A DNA stretch of 64,000 nucleotides, taken from contig OZ220675.1 in NCBI GenBank assembly GCA_965116325.1, positions 248,001-312,000 of the forward strand, in the 5' to 3' direction. A program made the position numbers and the translations under genes. This stretch comes from JAGWBF01 sp965116325. GTDB lineage: Bacteria; Chloroflexota; Dehalococcoidia; Lucifugimonadales; JAGWBF01. Shown piece after piece: positions 32,950 to 41,085 of this stretch. The number at the start of each line of letters is the position of its first letter. The first letter of the stretch is position 1. The notes under the pieces were generated by a model. It made no database searches. It was given only the letters and a program-made list of their open reading frames with translations, and was not told the DNA's origin.

Positions 32950-34845
32950 TTGGACCGCCGGGAGTTCGCCCATCGGCTGAGGATCACCCCAGGCAAGCCG
33001 GGCGTGTATCTACTGAAAGACTCCGCCCAGCAGGTCCTGTACGTGGGCAAGGCCAGCAACCTCAGGTCCCGGGTCAGTTCCTACTTCGGCTCTCCCCATG
33101 GCCTGAACCCCAAGATACAACGCTTGGTGGAACGGGTCGCAGACTACGAATTTATCGTCACCGACTCCGACGCCGAAGCCATCATCCTGGAATGCACCCT
33201 GATAAAGAAACATCGGCCTACCTATAACGCTAGGCTGAAGGACGATAAGAGCTACCCGTACTTGAAGATCGACCTTACCGAGGAGTTTCCCCAGGTCTAC
33301 ATCACGCGCAGGGTGAGCGAGGATGGCGCACGTTACTTCGGGCCGTTTGCCACTGCCGGAAGCGTGCGGAAGACCCTGGACCTGCTAAAGAAGCTCTTCC
33401 CTTATCGCTCCTGTACAAAGCCGATAACGGGGACCGATCCCAAGCCGTGCCTGGAGTACCACATCGACCGCTGCGTCGGTCCCTGCATCGGGGCTGTGGA
33501 CAGGGAGGGATACCGTCGCGTCATAGAGCAGGTGATCCTGTTCATGGAAGGGAAGATCGAGGGTGTTGTGGATGAGCTCCACCTGAGGATGATCAGCGCG
33601 GCCGAAGTCCTGGAATTCGAACGAGCTGCCGTGCTCCGGGACCAGATACGGAATATCCAGAAGACCGCCGAGGAGCAGCGAATCAAGGTGGCCTCCAATG
33701 CAGTCCAGGATATGGATGCCATAGCGATGGCCCAGGGACAGGACGAGAGCTGGATCGAGGTGTTTTTCGTACGGCAGGGCAAGCTTACAGGGCGGGACCA
33801 CTTCATAATGGAAGGCACCCAGGACGATGCCCCGGGGCATGTCCTGGCCGAGTTCATCAAGCAGTTCTACCAGTCCGCCTCCTTCCTTCCAAGGCGAATA
33901 ATTGTGCAGCACACCCTGGAAGATGAGGCGCTGATCCAGTCCTGGCTGAGGGAGAAGAAGGGCCGCGCTGTCGTGCTAGCCAGGCCGCAGCGAGGCGACC
34001 AACATCGACTCATCAGGATGGTTGCCGAAAACGCATCCCAGGGGCTTACCCAAAGGCGGGCCAAATGGCTGGCCGACACCGATGCCGTTCAGCAGGCAAT
34101 GCTGGAGCTGCAGGAAGAGCTCAACCTGCCAAGCATGCCTCGCCGTATAGAGTGCTATGACATATCCAATATCCAGGGCACCAACTCCGTAGCGAGCATG
34201 GTTACCTTCCAGGATGGTTTTCCCAAGTCCTCCCACTATCGCACCTTCAGGATCAAGGATGTGGCGGGAATAGACGACTACTCCAGCATGCAGGAAGTGC
34301 TGCGCCGGCGCTTCCAGAAATTGGCGGCGGTGCGGGGAAAGGGCCAGGTACTGGAGGACCCCGAGTCGCTGGCTCTCGAGGAGTCCCCACCAAAAAGGGC
34401 GCAAGAGGCCACCTGGAACATCGTACCGGACTTGGTATTGATCGACGGCGGCAAAGGGCACCTCTCGGCCTCCCTGGAGGTGTTTCTGGAGCTTGGTATC
34501 GACTTCATCCCCCTGGCCTCACTGGCTAAGGAGAACGAGTGGATCTTCGTGCCTCAAACCCCGGAACCCATTGTGCTGGCGCCCAACTCCCAGGGGCTAT
34601 ACCTGGTGCAGAGGGTCAGAGACGAGGCCCATCGATTCGCGATTACCTACCATCGCAAGTTACGCAGCAAGGGCAGCGTAGCTTCGGCCGTTGACTATGT
34701 GTCCGGCATTGGCCCAAAGCGAAAGCGAATGCTCTTGCGCAGGTTCGGTTCGTTGAAAGCGATCAAGGAAGCGGGGATCGAGGACCTTACGGCGGTACCT
34801 GGAATTACCCGGTCGCTGGCCTTGCGCCTCAAAGAGCAGCTGTAG
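32950..34845 (+). CDS. uvrC: Excinuclease ABC subunit C
   Basis: UvrC makes the two incisions in nucleotide excision repair. The 631-residue protein has an N-terminal GIY-YIG nuclease (GVYLLKDSAQQVLYVGKASNLRSR), the cysteine-containing segment CLEYHIDRCVGPC, a UVR motif, the RNase H-like endonuclease domain (ECYDISNIQGTNSVASMV; LVLIDGGKGHLSA) and C-terminal helix-hairpin-helix repeats (VSGIGPKRKRMLLRRF). The likely start is TTG 32950. Length is normal. uvrA and uvrB are not in the window. Confidence 0.96.
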   Translation: MDRREFAHRLRITPGKPGVYLLKDSAQQVLYVGKASNLRSRVSSYFGSPHGLNPKIQRLVERVADYEFIVTDSDAEAIILECTLIKKHRPTYNARLKDDKSYPYLKIDLTEEFPQVYITRRVSEDGARYFGPFATAGSVRKTLDLLKKLFPYRSCTKPITGTDPKPCLEYHIDRCVGPCIGAVDREGYRRVIEQVILFMEGKIEGVVDELHLRMISAAEVLEFERAAVLRDQIRNIQKTAEEQRIKVASNAVQDMDAIAMAQGQDESWIEVFFVRQGKLTGRDHFIMEGTQDDAPGHVLAEFIKQFYQSASFLPRRIIVQHTLEDEALIQSWLREKKGRAVVLARPQRGDQHRLIRMVAENASQGLTQRRAKWLADTDAVQQAMLELQEELNLPSMPRRIECYDISNIQGTNSVASMVTFQDGFPKSSHYRTFRIKDVAGIDDYSSMQEVLRRRFQKLAAVRGKGQVLEDPESLALEESPPKRAQEATWNIVPDLVLIDGGKGHLSASLEVFLELGIDFIPLASLAKENEWIFVPQTPEPIVLAPNSQGLYLVQRVRDEAHRFAITYHRKLRSKGSVASAVDYVSGIGPKRKRMLLRRFGSLKAIKEAGIEDLTAVPGITRSLALRLKEQL

Positions 34846-34894
34846 CTCTAATGGTTCGGGACAGTGCATTCTTTTCCCTTTTTACATTGAATTG

Positions 34895-34925
34895 TTATGG
34901 CAACTACTAGAATTATTATGGTAAC
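34895..34925. repeat. Direct repeats TTATGGCAACT / TTATGGTAACT
   Basis: Two 11-bp copies with one mismatch start 20 bp apart (34895 and 34915), upstream of the winged-helix-like gene. Two-turn spacing fits a site for a cooperative DNA-binding protein, perhaps that gene's own product. Confidence 0.4.
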
Positions 34926-34967
34926 TGCACTATTCTGAACCTAGCCCCTGCGGAGTAGATATCTGCC

Positions 34968-35537
34968 TTGTTGAAGATTTCCATTACCCTGCCCAGTGGC
35001 GCAGAGATAATCTGCGAAGCCAGCGAGCCATCTCTCTGCAATAAAATGCTGGATATGGTGCTCAAGGACCTGCCCGGGGGCTTGATGAGCAACGGGCAGA
35101 AAGACCACCACGCTACGTCAGTGACATCAGTAACAGTAGATGGAAATGCCGACTCTCTCTCGGATCTCTCCGGCGTCCAGCCCGAGCATTCCAACGGGGT
35201 GTCGGCGAGCGACGCCGAGTCGAAGGTCCCGTCCAGTCCCTCTGAATCTGAGTTCGCCGAGTACTGCCGCAGCGTTGCTCCGGTAGGTGATATGCGCCGG
35301 GTTGTATTGGCGGCGTGGGCGGCCAACCATTTCCTCGGAACCAGCAGCATATCCGACAACGAGCTGTCTAATCTCTTTCATCTAGTAGGGTGGCGGAAAC
35401 CCGAGAGCTTCATCCAGACCCTGCGGAATGCCGCCCGCAGCAAGTTCCGATGGATGGAGCGGATTCCTGGGAGGTCCGGCTACTATTGCGCTACGGATGC
35501 GGGAATCCGCGCCGTGGTGCCAACCCAGGACTTGTAG
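34968..35537 (+). CDS. Hypothetical protein with C-terminal winged-helix-like domain
   Basis: A 189-residue protein, probable TTG start. Residues ~1-45 form a small alpha/beta unit (LKISITLPSGAEIICEA), 46-95 are Ser-rich and likely unstructured, and 96-189 look like a winged-helix unit (ISDNELSNLFHLVGWRKPESFIQTLRNAARSK, then IPGRSGYYCATDAGI). That C-terminal pattern is seen in small DNA-binding or effector proteins of archaea and Chloroflexota. No named family recognised. Confidence 0.6.
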   Translation: MLKISITLPSGAEIICEASEPSLCNKMLDMVLKDLPGGLMSNGQKDHHATSVTSVTVDGNADSLSDLSGVQPEHSNGVSASDAESKVPSSPSESEFAEYCRSVAPVGDMRRVVLAAWAANHFLGTSSISDNELSNLFHLVGWRKPESFIQTLRNAARSKFRWMERIPGRSGYYCATDAGIRAVVPTQDL

Positions 35538-35661
35538 CCGAATACCTCTTCGAAAGAGGGCTCGTCAGCTACCCGGATCAGCTTGCTCAGCTCGTGCCTT
35601 CCTTCGGCTAAGTCACGCTGCCAGGACGTTGGAGGACGGCTTCGCACGTCGCCGGCGAAAC

Positions 35662-36819
35662 TCACCACTGGACGAACATGGGCATAACCACGTGCACGTA
35701 ACGGTCAGAAGTGGTGGACTTGAAGACCCCCGGGCTCGATGATGTGGTTGTTTCCAGGGCTACCTCACCACGTTCGAAGGCGTTCAACACGTCCAACAAG
35801 TACTTGTTATTGAAAGCGATCTTAGACTCTTCGCCTTCAATGGACGTGTTGATTTCATCCTGGTTCTCCCCCATCTCCTCCGCCCTGGCTGAGATGCGCA
35901 CCTTGCCTTCCGACGGACCGGACTCCGCCACAGCCGAATCCCCGCCTTCCGGCATTATTTCGAGGCGCACTATGCCGTTGCCATCCCTGGCAAAAATAGA
36001 GGCTCCCCTGGCTGCCCTGGAGAACTCCTGGAGGTCGAAAATTGTCCTTGTCTGGTACGATTGGGGAATCAGCTGGGAGTAGTTGGGAAAGGTCCCCTGG
36101 ATAAGCTGGGATACGATCTCAATGTTCTCCAGCCGGAACAGGGCTTGGCCTCGGCTGGGGGTCATCACCATCTCTACGACGCCGTCCTGCTCTCCGAGCA
36201 GCCTTGCGATCTCGTTGAGGGTCCTGTGGGGAAGAATAATGCTCACTGGCTCTGATACCGCTTCGGCCAGGTCGCCCTTGTAAACAGCTAGGCGGAACCC
36301 GTCGGCCGCCGCCATGGTGAACTGGTTTTCTTCCAATTCCAGCTTCACCCCCGTCAGGACGGGACGTGATTCCTCAGTTGCGGCCGCAAATACCACCTGG
36401 CTTATGGCGGTCCGCAGCGCCCCGGGCTCTATCTTGGCGGTGAACTCTTCATCGACGGTCGGAATCGGCGGGAAGTCGGTAGCTTCAGTGCCGTTGATGC
36501 TGGCCTCCGAGCGGGCACACTTCATGTTCAGGACCTTGGCTTCCTGGGCAATCTCCATGTCTATAGATTGATCGGGGAGGTGCCCGACGAACTCCGTCAG
36601 CAGCCTAGCTGGCACCGTAATTGCGCCTTCCTCTTCCACCATCGCACCGACCCAGGTGGTTATGGCGATCTCCAGGTTGGTGGCCGAGAGCTTCAGCATC
36701 GACCGGTCCGTCGAAAGAAGCACGTTCTGCGTTATCGGAAGGGTCGTCCGGGAAGCTACTGCCCGGCCAACGACGCCCAGCCCTTTGTTAAGGTTTTCCT
36801 GAAGGCACGAAAGTTTCAT
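35662..36819 (-). CDS. dnaN: DNA polymerase III beta subunit (sliding clamp)
   Basis: A 385-residue clamp with three repeated domains. It begins MKLSCLQENLNKGLGVVGRAVASRTTLPI and ends with SSPGVFKSTTSDRYVHVVMPM, matching the family's C-terminal DNSYLYVVMPMR-like end. The ring tethers polymerase to DNA. The gene is not next to dnaA, and no DnaA-box cluster was seen around it, so the window gives no sign of oriC. A strong promoter lies directly upstream. Confidence 0.96.
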   Translation of the reverse strand: MKLSCLQENLNKGLGVVGRAVASRTTLPITQNVLLSTDRSMLKLSATNLEIAITTWVGAMVEEEGAITVPARLLTEFVGHLPDQSIDMEIAQEAKVLNMKCARSEASINGTEATDFPPIPTVDEEFTAKIEPGALRTAISQVVFAAATEESRPVLTGVKLELEENQFTMAAADGFRLAVYKGDLAEAVSEPVSIILPHRTLNEIARLLGEQDGVVEMVMTPSRGQALFRLENIEIVSQLIQGTFPNYSQLIPQSYQTRTIFDLQEFSRAARGASIFARDGNGIVRLEIMPEGGDSAVAESGPSEGKVRISARAEEMGENQDEINTSIEGEESKIAFNNKYLLDVLNAFERGEVALETTTSSSPGVFKSTTSDRYVHVVMPMFVQW

Positions 36820-36847
36820 TTCCCCCCACTCCCCTAAAGTGTGCCGT

Positions 36848-36876
36848 AGTATATGTTGACCACTTTATGTCGTCAA
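36848..36876 (-). promoter_or_regulatory. dnaN promoter with an inverted repeat
   Basis: Minus-strand -35 TTGACG (36871-36876), 17-bp spacer, -10 TATACT (36848-36853). GTTGAC and GTCAAC form an inverted repeat that covers the -35 and the spacer, a possible operator. Confidence 0.65.
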
Positions 36877-36983
36877 CGTTCTCCGCACATATAACCAGGC
36901 GGGGGTGAAATGGCTGCAAACATGCGTCGGGGAATAGAGAAACAACCGATGGTTGGATATGCGATGTGCCGGTCCGGGGCCAG

Positions 36984-37010
36984 AAAAGCGATTGGCCCCG
37001 AAGGGCCAAT
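36984..37010 (-). terminator. Rho-independent terminator of the small HTH gene
   Basis: On the minus strand ATTGGCCC pairs with GGGCCAAT (36991-37010) around a four-base TTCG loop and is followed by CGCTTTT. It lies 49 bp past the stop of the HTH gene. Confidence 0.6.
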
Positions 37011-37058
37011 GAATGAGGTGGGAATGCGGGCTGAGCGCCTATTAAGTCAAGAAGCGAT

Positions 37059-37283
37059 CTAGCCGCTTCGCTTGACCTCCAGGGTCTCTCCGGGGGCCAG
37101 CGCTACTCGTCGCACATTTATGCCAAGCTTCAGGAGCCAATAACCCAAAGTAGCCTTGCTGACACCAAGCTCCTGGGCGGTTACCGATAACCCATATTCG
37201 TTTACCATTTCCGGAAGAAGCCTTTCCAGAGGCCTCTGATGGTTATCTTCGACCCTTTGCATCAGCTTGGTTTTTCGGGTCAT
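37059..37283 (-). CDS. Small helix-turn-helix regulator
   Basis: A 74-residue protein whose centre (GLSVTAQELGVSKATLGYWLLKLGI) is a typical HTH with a recognition helix, like those of Xre/MerR or transposase-type DNA readers. The rest is basic. It has its own consensus promoter and terminator, so it is a single-gene unit. The -10 of that promoter overlaps a TGGTACCA palindrome, which suggests autoregulation. Confidence 0.7.
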   Translation of the reverse strand: MTRKTKLMQRVEDNHQRPLERLLPEMVNEYGLSVTAQELGVSKATLGYWLLKLGINVRRVALAPGETLEVKRSG

Positions 37284-37321
37284 TTCTGCCTCCTGTGGTA
37301 GGGCGGTGTTCCGACCTCAAA

Positions 37322-37351
37322 ATGGTACCACACCCCGGTTTTAGTTGTCAA
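37322..37351 (-). promoter_or_regulatory. Promoter of the HTH gene with TGGTACCA palindrome
   Basis: Minus-strand -35 TTGACA (37346-37351) is perfect; the -10 TACCAT (37322-37327) follows after 18 bp. The palindrome TGGTACCA (37323-37330) covers the -10, as an operator would. The same 8-mer occurs twice in the gap at 2044-2540. Confidence 0.55.
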
Positions 37352-37414
37352 TAACTCTCTATGAAAAAGCTTAAATTATTCTTAGAAAAAGATAGAACGC
37401 TCATTTCGTAGCTA

Positions 37415-37879
37415 TTATATTACCTTAATCAGGGAAATTCCAGCGATTGTTAAGGCAGTTACGATGATTCCGCCGATCAACACACCTGCCGCCATTGCAG
37501 GGAAGGCCTGGCGGAATGGTATCGCAAAGGTCCATGCGGCGATAGATGCTGTCCAGACACCGGTTATAGGTAGGGGTACGGCTACAAACAAGATGAGCAT
37601 CGCTGCTCCGTGCTTGTGGAAACGCTCTGCATGGTGCCTGCGGAGGGCCTCGGAACGCCACCGCAAGAAAGATGTCCCAGGATTGGGGAACTTCTCCAGG
37701 CAATTTGCCAAGCGGGGGAGGGCCAAGAGCCAGAATATAGCCGGCACCAGGTTGCCCAACACAGCTACGGGCAGCACTACATACCATGAAAGCCCGTAGC
37801 CTTCGATCCCTAGAGGTATGGCCAACCTCAGCTCGCCTATTGGGGTCATGCTCCAAAGAAATGTAAATATGTAATCCAA
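37415..37879 (-). CDS. Small multi-drug export (COG2426) family membrane protein
   Basis: A 154-residue membrane protein with about four hydrophobic segments. The start (LWSMTPIGELRLAIPLGI) and the later FVAVPLPITGVWTASIAAW match the small_multi-drug_export family. The family name is inherited from weak evidence, and its substrate is not known to me. The frame ends 131 bp upstream of the small HTH gene, same strand, with an AT-rich gap. Confidence 0.75.
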   Translation of the reverse strand: MDYIFTFLWSMTPIGELRLAIPLGIEGYGLSWYVVLPVAVLGNLVPAIFWLLALPRLANCLEKFPNPGTSFLRWRSEALRRHHAERFHKHGAAMLILFVAVPLPITGVWTASIAAWTFAIPFRQAFPAMAAGVLIGGIIVTALTIAGISLIKVI

Positions 37880-37993
37880 ATTAGCTAGGCCGAGGCCCCG
37901 GGTTGGGTGCTAGAAGCATGGCGAGCATGATAACATGGTGCGTCCCTTTGGTATGACTATATGGGCGCCCAGAATTAGGAGAAACAGACCCAC

Positions 37994-39037
37994 ATGGATA
38001 ATCCCGCCGAGCAGCTCAAGACAGGAAAGGTGCCATACACATTGCTGGAGGACCTCCTACGCCGGATCCAGGTCAGAGATGACAGCGTGCTTCTGGGGCC
38101 GATGATCGGTGAAGACTCAGCGGCAATCGATCTAGGAGACACGGTACTGGTTGCCAAGACGGACCCCGTCACCTTTGCGTCGGACCTGGTTGGTTGGTAT
38201 GCGGTTCATATCAACGCCAACGACGTCGCTTGCACCGGCGCGGTCCCGCGCTGGTTCATGGCGACCCTACTTGTCCCGGAAGGGTCTACAGAGGCCACAG
38301 TAGGCGATATCTTTGACCAGCTGACCGAAGCCTGCGAGTCCATGGACATCCAGCTTGTTGGTGGCCACACCGAAGTCACCACTGCAGTGAATCAACCGGT
38401 GGTGGTCGGGGCTATGCTGGGGGATGCCAATAGGAGAGACGTCATAAGGACATCGGGCGCTTTAGACGGGGACAGCATCGTTGTGACCAAGGGGATAGCT
38501 ATAGAGGGGACCGCAATCCTTGCCAGAGATGGAGGCGAGAGGCTGCTGAAGGCAGGTGTGGGACCTGAAACCGTAGACCGGGCGAAGGAGTTTCTGTTTC
38601 ACCCTGGAATCAGCGTTGTAGGGGATGCCCGGACCGCTCTGGCCTCCGTCAGGGTGCATTGTCTCCATGACCCCACCGAGGGAGGCATCCTGACTGGGCT
38701 ATGGGAGATAGCTAAGGCCTCAAACCTAGGACTATGCGTGGAAGAGGGGAGCATTCCCGTGCTCTCGGAGACGGTGGAGATGTGCGAAGCCCTGGGCCTG
38801 GACCCGCTAGGGCTCCTGGCTTCCGGTGCATTGCTGATAACCCTGCCTGCCGAAGATGTGCCGCCCTTGTTCAAGGCCTTGGAAGAGAAAGGAATCGAGG
38901 CATTCGAAATAGGCCGAATGATGGAGCTGGAAGAGGGTGTCAGCATTATCCGTGCCCATGAGCTCGAGCCTTTGCCAACCTTCGAACGGGATGAGTTAGC
39001 CCGATTCTTTTCTGACCAACTTAACTATAACGGATAA
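37994..39037 (+). CDS. PurM/HypE-like (AIR synthase-related) protein
   Basis: A 347-residue protein with the two-domain PurM/ThiL/HypE/SelD fold: an N-domain with GEDSAAIDLGDTVLVAKTDPVTF and INANDVACTGAVPRWFMATLLVP, and a C-domain with HDPTEGGILTGLWEIA. It lacks the C-terminal cysteine that HypE uses for carbamoyl dehydration. The real role could be an ATP-dependent small-molecule kinase or synthase. No hyp genes are nearby. Confidence 0.75.
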   Translation: MDNPAEQLKTGKVPYTLLEDLLRRIQVRDDSVLLGPMIGEDSAAIDLGDTVLVAKTDPVTFASDLVGWYAVHINANDVACTGAVPRWFMATLLVPEGSTEATVGDIFDQLTEACESMDIQLVGGHTEVTTAVNQPVVVGAMLGDANRRDVIRTSGALDGDSIVVTKGIAIEGTAILARDGGERLLKAGVGPETVDRAKEFLFHPGISVVGDARTALASVRVHCLHDPTEGGILTGLWEIAKASNLGLCVEEGSIPVLSETVEMCEALGLDPLGLLASGALLITLPAEDVPPLFKALEEKGIEAFEIGRMMELEEGVSIIRAHELEPLPTFERDELARFFSDQLNYNG

Positions 39038-39420
39038 AAAGGTAAATGTTATGTCGGGTCATATCGCTCAAGGATTTGCCGTAGCTGTGGGATAGTTATG
39101 TTACCCCCGGAAACGATTAGAGCTACGTTTTTACCTTTTATGTCTAGTCGATTCTTCAAGGCTCCCGCAAGGGAAGCAGCCCCCGCCGCCTCTGCCAGCG
39201 TATGGGCGCTGTCGATGAGAATTCCGATGGCTTCCAGCATGTCTTCATCGTCGACGAGGACGAAATCGTCGAGCAGGTCCCACAGGATTTCCTGGGTGAG
39301 CTGGTAGCCTGTCGAGGTTGCCAGGCCTTCAGCCTCCGTCTCCATGGGAGATTCGGTCAGCCGGCGGTTCTTCCAGGACAAATAACCGCCCTGCGCTTGG
39401 GCCGACTGCACGGCAACCAC

Positions 39421-39428
39421 TTTGATAT
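39421..39428. repeat. Target site duplication, left copy (TTTGATAT)
   Basis: Eight bases, identical to 42122-42129, directly outside the left terminal repeat. An 8-bp duplication is the usual value for the IS1595 family. Confidence 0.93.
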
Positions 39429-39452
39429 GGGAGTTATATACTTGACTAGCCA
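39429..39452. repeat. Left terminal inverted repeat of the IS1595-type element
   Basis: Begins GGGAGTTATA and ends ACTAGCCA. Compared with the reverse complement of the right end it matches 19 of 24 positions, with the inner eight and outer four identical. The stop codon of the 49-residue gene lies inside it. Confidence 0.9.
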
Positions 39453-39595
39453 TCCCCTCGTTTTCGGTCCTTCTCGACTTCCCTTAGTGGCCGTTGCTTC
39501 AGCAGCTCTTTAGCCAGGGCTTCGGGCTTCACGTTGAGCTGAGGCAATGGCGTTGTCGGCCTCCCCACCTGTTTCTTCACGCGCTTCTTTGCCAT
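39446..39595 (-). CDS. 49-residue basic protein at the end of the transposon cassette
   Basis: Reading the minus strand from ATG 39595, preceded by AGGAGGG at 10 nt, gives MAKKRVKKQVGRPTTPLPQL and a C-terminus rich in K, R and E. It ends at TAG within the left inverted repeat. KKQVGRPTT resembles an AT-hook-like GRP motif, so DNA binding is possible. It starts 13 bp after the nuclease-like gene and is likely co-translated. Family unknown. Confidence 0.6.
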   Translation of the reverse strand: MAKKRVKKQVGRPTTPLPQLNVKPEALAKELLKQRPLREVEKDRKRGDG

Positions 39596-39608
39596 GACGG
39601 GAACCCTC

Positions 39609-40115
39609 CTATCCGATGGCTGCTACCAAGTCAGCGATGCTCTCAGGGAATAATTCTATCGGGAGCAGGTCAGCCCGTTTCTTGCTAAGCTTGAAGGTGG
39701 CAGACGATCCTGCATCCATCGTCACGAGATGTCCGGCCCTACCCTCGGCAACATCGCCTTTACGCCAAGCATCGAACAAGACAGCATCAGGGGCTATGCC
39801 GACACACAACAGGGCTTGGTAGTCCCGATGGTGGCGGATGTGATTGAACTGGAAGGCTCCGTTCACATCCTCAGTGGCAGTCTTTATCTCGAAGGCGAGC
39901 CCTGCAATCCTCGCATCCCAAGGACCCAAAGCCTCCGGTGGTGGTTCCCAAGCGATGCCCAGGAACCCGCACCATTCCCGCACAAATGCTTGCCCGGCGC
40001 TCCCGACATGAGTGTTGCTGAGCACCTTTATCCCGCCCAGCGGCGCATCGACCCATTTAGGATTGTTGCCCAGTTGGGCTATGACTTCTTGCATGACCCG
40101 AATCGAGTCATGCAT
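39609..40115 (-). CDS. PD-(D/E)XK nuclease-like protein (candidate restriction endonuclease)
   Basis: ATG 40115 overlaps the methyltransferase stop by 8 bp (ATGCATGA) and gives 168 residues; a longer upstream frame lies inside the methyltransferase gene. Asp67 in PWDARI followed by Glu76 and Lys78 in FEIKTA has the D-x(8)-E-x-K form of the PD-(D/E)XK nuclease core. The preceding SNTHVGSAGQAFVREWC may be the conserved helix seen before this core. The gene order (methyltransferase then nuclease, coupled) is that of a type II restriction-modification pair. The recognition site cannot be read, and the residue assignments are inferred. Confidence 0.68.
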   Translation of the reverse strand: MHDSIRVMQEVIAQLGNNPKWVDAPLGGIKVLSNTHVGSAGQAFVREWCGFLGIAWEPPPEALGPWDARIAGLAFEIKTATEDVNGAFQFNHIRHHRDYQALLCVGIAPDAVLFDAWRKGDVAEGRAGHLVTMDAGSSATFKLSKKRADLLPIELFPESIADLVAAIG

Positions 40116-41067
40116 CAACAAAGCCCCCGTCCATGATGGCCTGCCGAATGTGGTACATCGAGATATGACGACAATTGTGCAGAGCAAGGTTGGAATAGCT
40201 GTCCCAGTCCGTCTCTCGCAGGAGCTGGGTTAGGGCCTCCGGTTCTTGCTTGAGCACGATGCCATATCCGCATCCATAACGCACATCGTCGAAGCTGCGG
40301 ACCAAGGTTGGCGGATTCTCAAAGTACGTGCGCTGAAGGAACCAATGCGCATCCAGGAGCCGACCATGGCCGCAGAGCCGTTCCTTGCGAGTATCGACCG
40401 TAAACAGGTCAATCCAGGTGTCGCAGGTCTGCTTGGGCGGGTAGTTGTTGATGCCCCGGCGCCAGACCTGCCACAACGCATTAAGGGCCACGGTGCGCCC
40501 TGCTTCATCGTGGAATGGCTTGGCTGGCAAAGGCTCGGACAGCATAAGCTCCGCTCCAACAACCCGGTGCTTCGGGCTGCCCTTGCCGTCGCTTTGAAAC
40601 CCCATAGGCACAATGCAGCCGATGTAGTCCGCAAAGGTAGCTGCATGATTGATGAAGGCCAAGGACAACCATGCCCGATACCCGAATGGTGGATTGCCGA
40701 ATACGACATATCGGTTCTTGGGAGATGGCTGCCATGTCAGGAAATCGTGCCCTACAACATCCAGGCGCTCAGGAAGGATGTCGATACCAACCCGCCTACC
40801 TTCCGGCATCAGGTCATAGAACACCCCTCGGCCTGCTCCTGGGTCAACGTAGGTGTACTGCTCCGGATCGGCGTGATCGCCCCGCATGGCCTCATATAAG
40901 CTGCTCTGACACGCCTGGGCGATCTCAGGGTGAGTGTAGAAGCGGTCTAGCCCAACCGTCTCTTTGTCCACCCACGACGGAATAAGTGCTAACCCCTCCC
41001 ACGCCTGATTACGTTCCTCTATTGCTGTTTGCCACACCTCCGGTCCCGTTGCCAGCGCCAACGTCAT
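40108..41067 (-). CDS. DNA methyltransferase (NPPF type, probably N6-adenine)
   Basis: ATG 41067 has AAGGAG 10 nt upstream and is preferred over GTG 41076. The 319-residue protein carries motif I YVDPGAGRGVF (SAM binding), motif IV FGNPPFG (catalytic) and an N-terminal DRFYTHPEIA like motif X. NPPF fits N6-adenine or N4-cytosine amino methyltransferases. The C-terminal ~150 residues may form the target-recognition part. It starts 18 bp after the transposase and is coupled to the nuclease-like gene, so its main task may be protecting host DNA. Confidence 0.85.
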   Translation of the reverse strand: MTLALATGPEVWQTAIEERNQAWEGLALIPSWVDKETVGLDRFYTHPEIAQACQSSLYEAMRGDHADPEQYTYVDPGAGRGVFYDLMPEGRRVGIDILPERLDVVGHDFLTWQPSPKNRYVVFGNPPFGYRAWLSLAFINHAATFADYIGCIVPMGFQSDGKGSPKHRVVGAELMLSEPLPAKPFHDEAGRTVALNALWQVWRRGINNYPPKQTCDTWIDLFTVDTRKERLCGHGRLLDAHWFLQRTYFENPPTLVRSFDDVRYGCGYGIVLKQEPEALTQLLRETDWDSYSNLALHNCRHISMYHIRQAIMDGGFVDA

Positions 41068-41085
41068 CCCCCGCACACTCCTTTC

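Noticed and set aside
36820..37058. A replication origin next to dnaN
   Set aside because: dnaA is absent and no cluster of TTATCCACA-like boxes was seen. The space is explained by the dnaN promoter and the HTH gene's terminator.
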